Of a stretch of 7,589 bases of DNA, positions 5,824 through 7,589 are shown piece by piece. Where the stretch lies: contig JANYFI010000196.1 in the NCBI GenBank assembly GCA_025362765.1, positions 1-7,589 on the forward strand, given 5' to 3'. The notes under the pieces are model-generated. The model saw only the letters and a program-made list of their open reading frames with translations. It made no database searches and was not told the DNA's origin. Position numbers and translations under genes: made by a program. Every line of letters starts with the position of its first letter. Position 1 is the first letter of the stretch. This stretch comes from Ferruginibacter sp. (GTDB lineage: Bacteria > Bacteroidota > Bacteroidia > Chitinophagales > Chitinophagaceae).

Positions 5824-6888
5824 ATGAGAACAGAAGTAAAACCCAAAGCCATTGTTTTAACAGATGGCCTGTTACAAACAGCTGACGCTAAAACCGCTCA
5901 CGGCCTTATCCGTGGTACAGAGCGGTATGAAATTGTTGGCGTAATTGACAGCCAGTTTGCAGGGCAGGATGCAGGCGAAGTGCTGGATGGCATTCACCGG
6001 AACATTCCTGTGCTGGTTAGTGTGGAAGCAGCAATACAATCCATTCCGGGTATACAATTTTGCATCATTGGCATTGCGACTGTGGGCGGAAAATTGCCCG
6101 TTCATTTTATGCCCATTATTATATCCTGTATTCAGAATAAAATTTCCATGGTCAATGGATTGCATGATTTTTTGAGTGGCATGCCGGAGTTGACGGCAAT
6201 GGCCAATCAATATGGGGTTACATTAACTGATGTAAGAAAATCTAAAGAAAGAAAAGACCTGCACTTTTGGACGGGTGATATCTTTAAGTTGAAAGCGCCT
6301 GTAATTGCAGTGATTGGTACTGATTGCGCCCTGGGTAAAAGAACTACTTGTCGTATGATAAAGCAAGCCTGCATAAAAGAAGGCATCAATGCGCAAATGA
6401 TTTATACAGGGCAAACGGGTTGGCTGCAAGGCGGACAATATGGATTTATTTTCGACAGCACGCTGAATGATTTTATTTCAGGTGAACTGGAACATGCTAT
6501 CATTACCTGTGCTACCGAGACCGACGCCGAAGTGCTATTGGTAGAGGGACAATCCGCCTTACGCAATCCCAGCGGACCTTGTGGGTCAGAATTATTGGTT
6601 TCGGGCAATGCGAAAAATGTGATACTGGTACATGCGCCCAAAAGAAAATATTATGATGAAATACCAGCCTGGGGCCCTATACATTCGCTCCCATCTGAAA
6701 TTGAACTTATCAAATTGTACGGTTCAACAGTAATTGCAGTGGCCATTAATACAGAACATTGTACAACGGAAGAAGCATTGGCATTTCAAAGTCAATATGA
6801 AACTGAATTACAATTGCCGGTACTGTTACCCTTACAGCAAGGCGTTGAAAAAATAATTTCCATCATCAAAACCCTTATAAAAAACTAA
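5824..6888 (+). CDS. DUF1611 P-loop protein, DgcN-like (putative D-glutamate N-acetyltransferase)
   Basis: This is a 354-residue cytoplasmic protein of normal DUF1611 length with no signal peptide. The N-terminal part (about 1-145) is Rossmann-like (AIVLTDGLLQTADAKTAHGLIR; YEIVGVIDSQFAGQDAGEVL). The C-terminal part (about 157-350) starts with P-loop VIAVIGTDCALGKRTT (K172), reminiscent of the dethiobiotin-synthetase GTDTxVGKT loop. Further family blocks are YTGQTGWLQGG (194-204), EGQSALRNPSGPCG (241-254) and VHAPKRKYYD (269-278). The biochemically known DUF1611 member, DgcN, acetylates D-glutamate so that the partner racemase DgcA can convert N-acetyl-D-Glu to N-acetyl-L-Glu. Here the epimerase gene starts 2 bases after this stop codon, the same pairing, which supports but does not prove that role. 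The start at 5824 directly precedes the conserved domain. An operator-like palindrome lies upstream. The alternative is another ligase- or kinase-like reaction in murein-peptide metabolism. Confidence 0.85.
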   Translation: MRTEVKPKAIVLTDGLLQTADAKTAHGLIRGTERYEIVGVIDSQFAGQDAGEVLDGIHRNIPVLVSVEAAIQSIPGIQFCIIGIATVGGKLPVHFMPIIISCIQNKISMVNGLHDFLSGMPELTAMANQYGVTLTDVRKSKERKDLHFWTGDIFKLKAPVIAVIGTDCALGKRTTCRMIKQACIKEGINAQMIYTGQTGWLQGGQYGFIFDSTLNDFISGELEHAIITCATETDAEVLLVEGQSALRNPSGPCGSELLVSGNAKNVILVHAPKRKYYDEIPAWGPIHSLPSEIELIKLYGSTVIAVAINTEHCTTEEALAFQSQYETELQLPVLLPLQQGVEKIISIIKTLIKN

Positions 6889-6890
6889 CC

Positions 6891-7589
6891 ATGAAAATTA
6901 AATCAGTAAAGGCATGGCTGCAGCATTTGCCACTTACAAAGCCTTATACCATTGCTTACAAAACGATTGCGGATACAGAAATAATTTTCCTTGAAATCAC
7001 TTTGCAAAATGGCATCGTTGGGCTTGGTGCTTCCAACCCGTTTGCAGAAGTAGTAGGGGAGACGCCCGCTATGGCATTGGCCAACCTGCAAAGCGATTTT
7101 GTACAGCAGCTAACGGGCAGGGATATACGCCATTTCAATCAGCTTATTGACGAAGCGCTGATACAATTTCCGCATTTGCCTGGTACCATTGCGGCGATAG
7201 ATATTGCATTGCATGATGCTTTTTGCCAACTTACAGGGATTGCCGTGGTTGATTTGTATGGCCGCAAAATGTATGCCTTGCCAACTTCCATCACCATTGG
7301 TATAAAAGATACGGCGGCCATGCTGGAAGAAGCCAAAGCAAACTTTGCCGCAGGTTTTAAAGTGATCAAAATAAAAACCGGGCTGGATGTGGAAGAAGAT
7401 ATTGAGCGGGTAGCAAAATTGACTGAACAATTTGGCCACAACATGCTGATAAGGGTAGATGCCAACCAGGGCTACGACCTGGCGCAGTTAAAACAGTTTA
7501 TGGAAGCAACAAAACAGCTGGCCATAGAATTGATTGAGCAACCACTAAAAGTGGGGATGGAAAATGAATTGGCTGGGCTTGATGCAACA
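6891..7589 (+). CDS. Dipeptide epimerase (L-Ala-D/L-Glu epimerase) / DgcA-like racemase, C-terminus cut by window edge
   Basis: The frame is open from ATG 6891 to the window end, 233 residues. It has the enolase-superfamily capping domain (about 1-125, with substrate-loop region KPYTIAYKT, 17-25) and the start of the (beta/alpha)7-beta barrel. Catalytic KxK is K160-I-K162 in FKVIKIKTG, and metal ligands D190 (RVDANQGY) and E216 (ELIEQPL) are present. This closely follows K160/K162, D191 and E219 of Bacillus subtilis L-Ala-D/L-Glu epimerase (numbers from memory). The third metal ligand, the opposing lysine and the C-terminal substrate-binding DxD lie beyond the edge, so dipeptide versus N-acyl-glutamate specificity cannot be judged. 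The family interconverts L-Ala-D-Glu and L-Ala-L-Glu in murein recycling; DgcA relatives racemise N-acetyl-glutamate. The 2-base gap to the DUF1611 gene indicates one operon with likely translational coupling. Confidence 0.9.
   Translation, partial: MKIKSVKAWLQHLPLTKPYTIAYKTIADTEIIFLEITLQNGIVGLGASNPFAEVVGETPAMALANLQSDFVQQLTGRDIRHFNQLIDEALIQFPHLPGTIAAIDIALHDAFCQLTGIAVVDLYGRKMYALPTSITIGIKDTAAMLEEAKANFAAGFKVIKIKTGLDVEEDIERVAKLTEQFGHNMLIRVDANQGYDLAQLKQFMEATKQLAIELIEQPLKVGMENELAGLDAT

Noticed and set aside
6312..6348. P-loop of the DUF1611 protein considered as dethiobiotin synthetase (BioD)
   Set aside because: The GTDCALGKRTT loop is similar, but the N-terminal Rossmann-like domain, the GQTGWLQGG and EGQSALRNPSG blocks and the epimerase neighbour fit DUF1611.
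7110..7465. Two overlapping minus-strand frames near the window end
   Set aside because: They are antisense to the epimerase barrel region, which contains the catalytic KxK and metal-binding Asp and Glu in the plus frame.

Overview
The window looks like chromosomal DNA of a member of the Bacteroidota, most likely a Chitinophagaceae-type organism. This is inferred from moderate GC, AT-rich spacers, the absence of Shine-Dalgarno sequences, candidate promoters resembling the TTG / TAnnTTTG Bacteroidota pattern, and protein families typical of that phylum (secreted M1 peptidase, lipoprotein esterase, secreted D-aminoacylase-type hydrolase). No rRNA, tRNA, CRISPR array, transposase gene or prophage gene was seen.

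Layout. Positions 1-1584 (minus strand) hold the N-terminal 528 residues of a secreted M1-family zinc metallopeptidase, cut by the window edge. After a 292-base spacer comes a minus-strand lipoprotein esterase of the PHB-depolymerase/LpqC type (1877-2740). A 221-base divergent spacer (2741-2961) contains a 132-base imperfect inverted repeat whose outer arms each carry a TTG suited to an outward-facing -33 box. On the plus strand follow a large secreted two-domain protein (2962-5469), a 354-base spacer packed with repeats and palindromes, a DUF1611 (DgcN-like) P-loop protein (5824-6888), and, 2 bases later, the first 233 residues of an enolase-superfamily dipeptide epimerase / DgcA-like racemase (6891 to the window end).

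How the genes may work together. The plus-strand genes share a D-amino-acid theme. The 835-residue protein fuses a penicillin-binding/serine-hydrolase (class C beta-lactamase fold) domain to an N-acyl-D-amino-acid deacylase-type amidohydrolase and carries an export signal. The DUF1611 + epimerase pair matches the DgcN-DgcA pair of D-glutamate catabolism, in which D-Glu is N-acetylated and the N-acetyl-D-Glu racemised. The epimerase could instead act on L-Ala-D-Glu from murein. A reasonable working model is outside-the-membrane release of D-amino acids from peptidoglycan peptides or N-acyl-D-amino acids, followed by cytoplasmic conversion to the L-form. The fusion, an Arg in place of the catalytic SxxK lysine in its first domain, and an Asp at the expected metal-bridging Cys position of its second domain are the most distinctive protein observations. 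The pathway link is inference; the domain and motif calls are read from the sequence.
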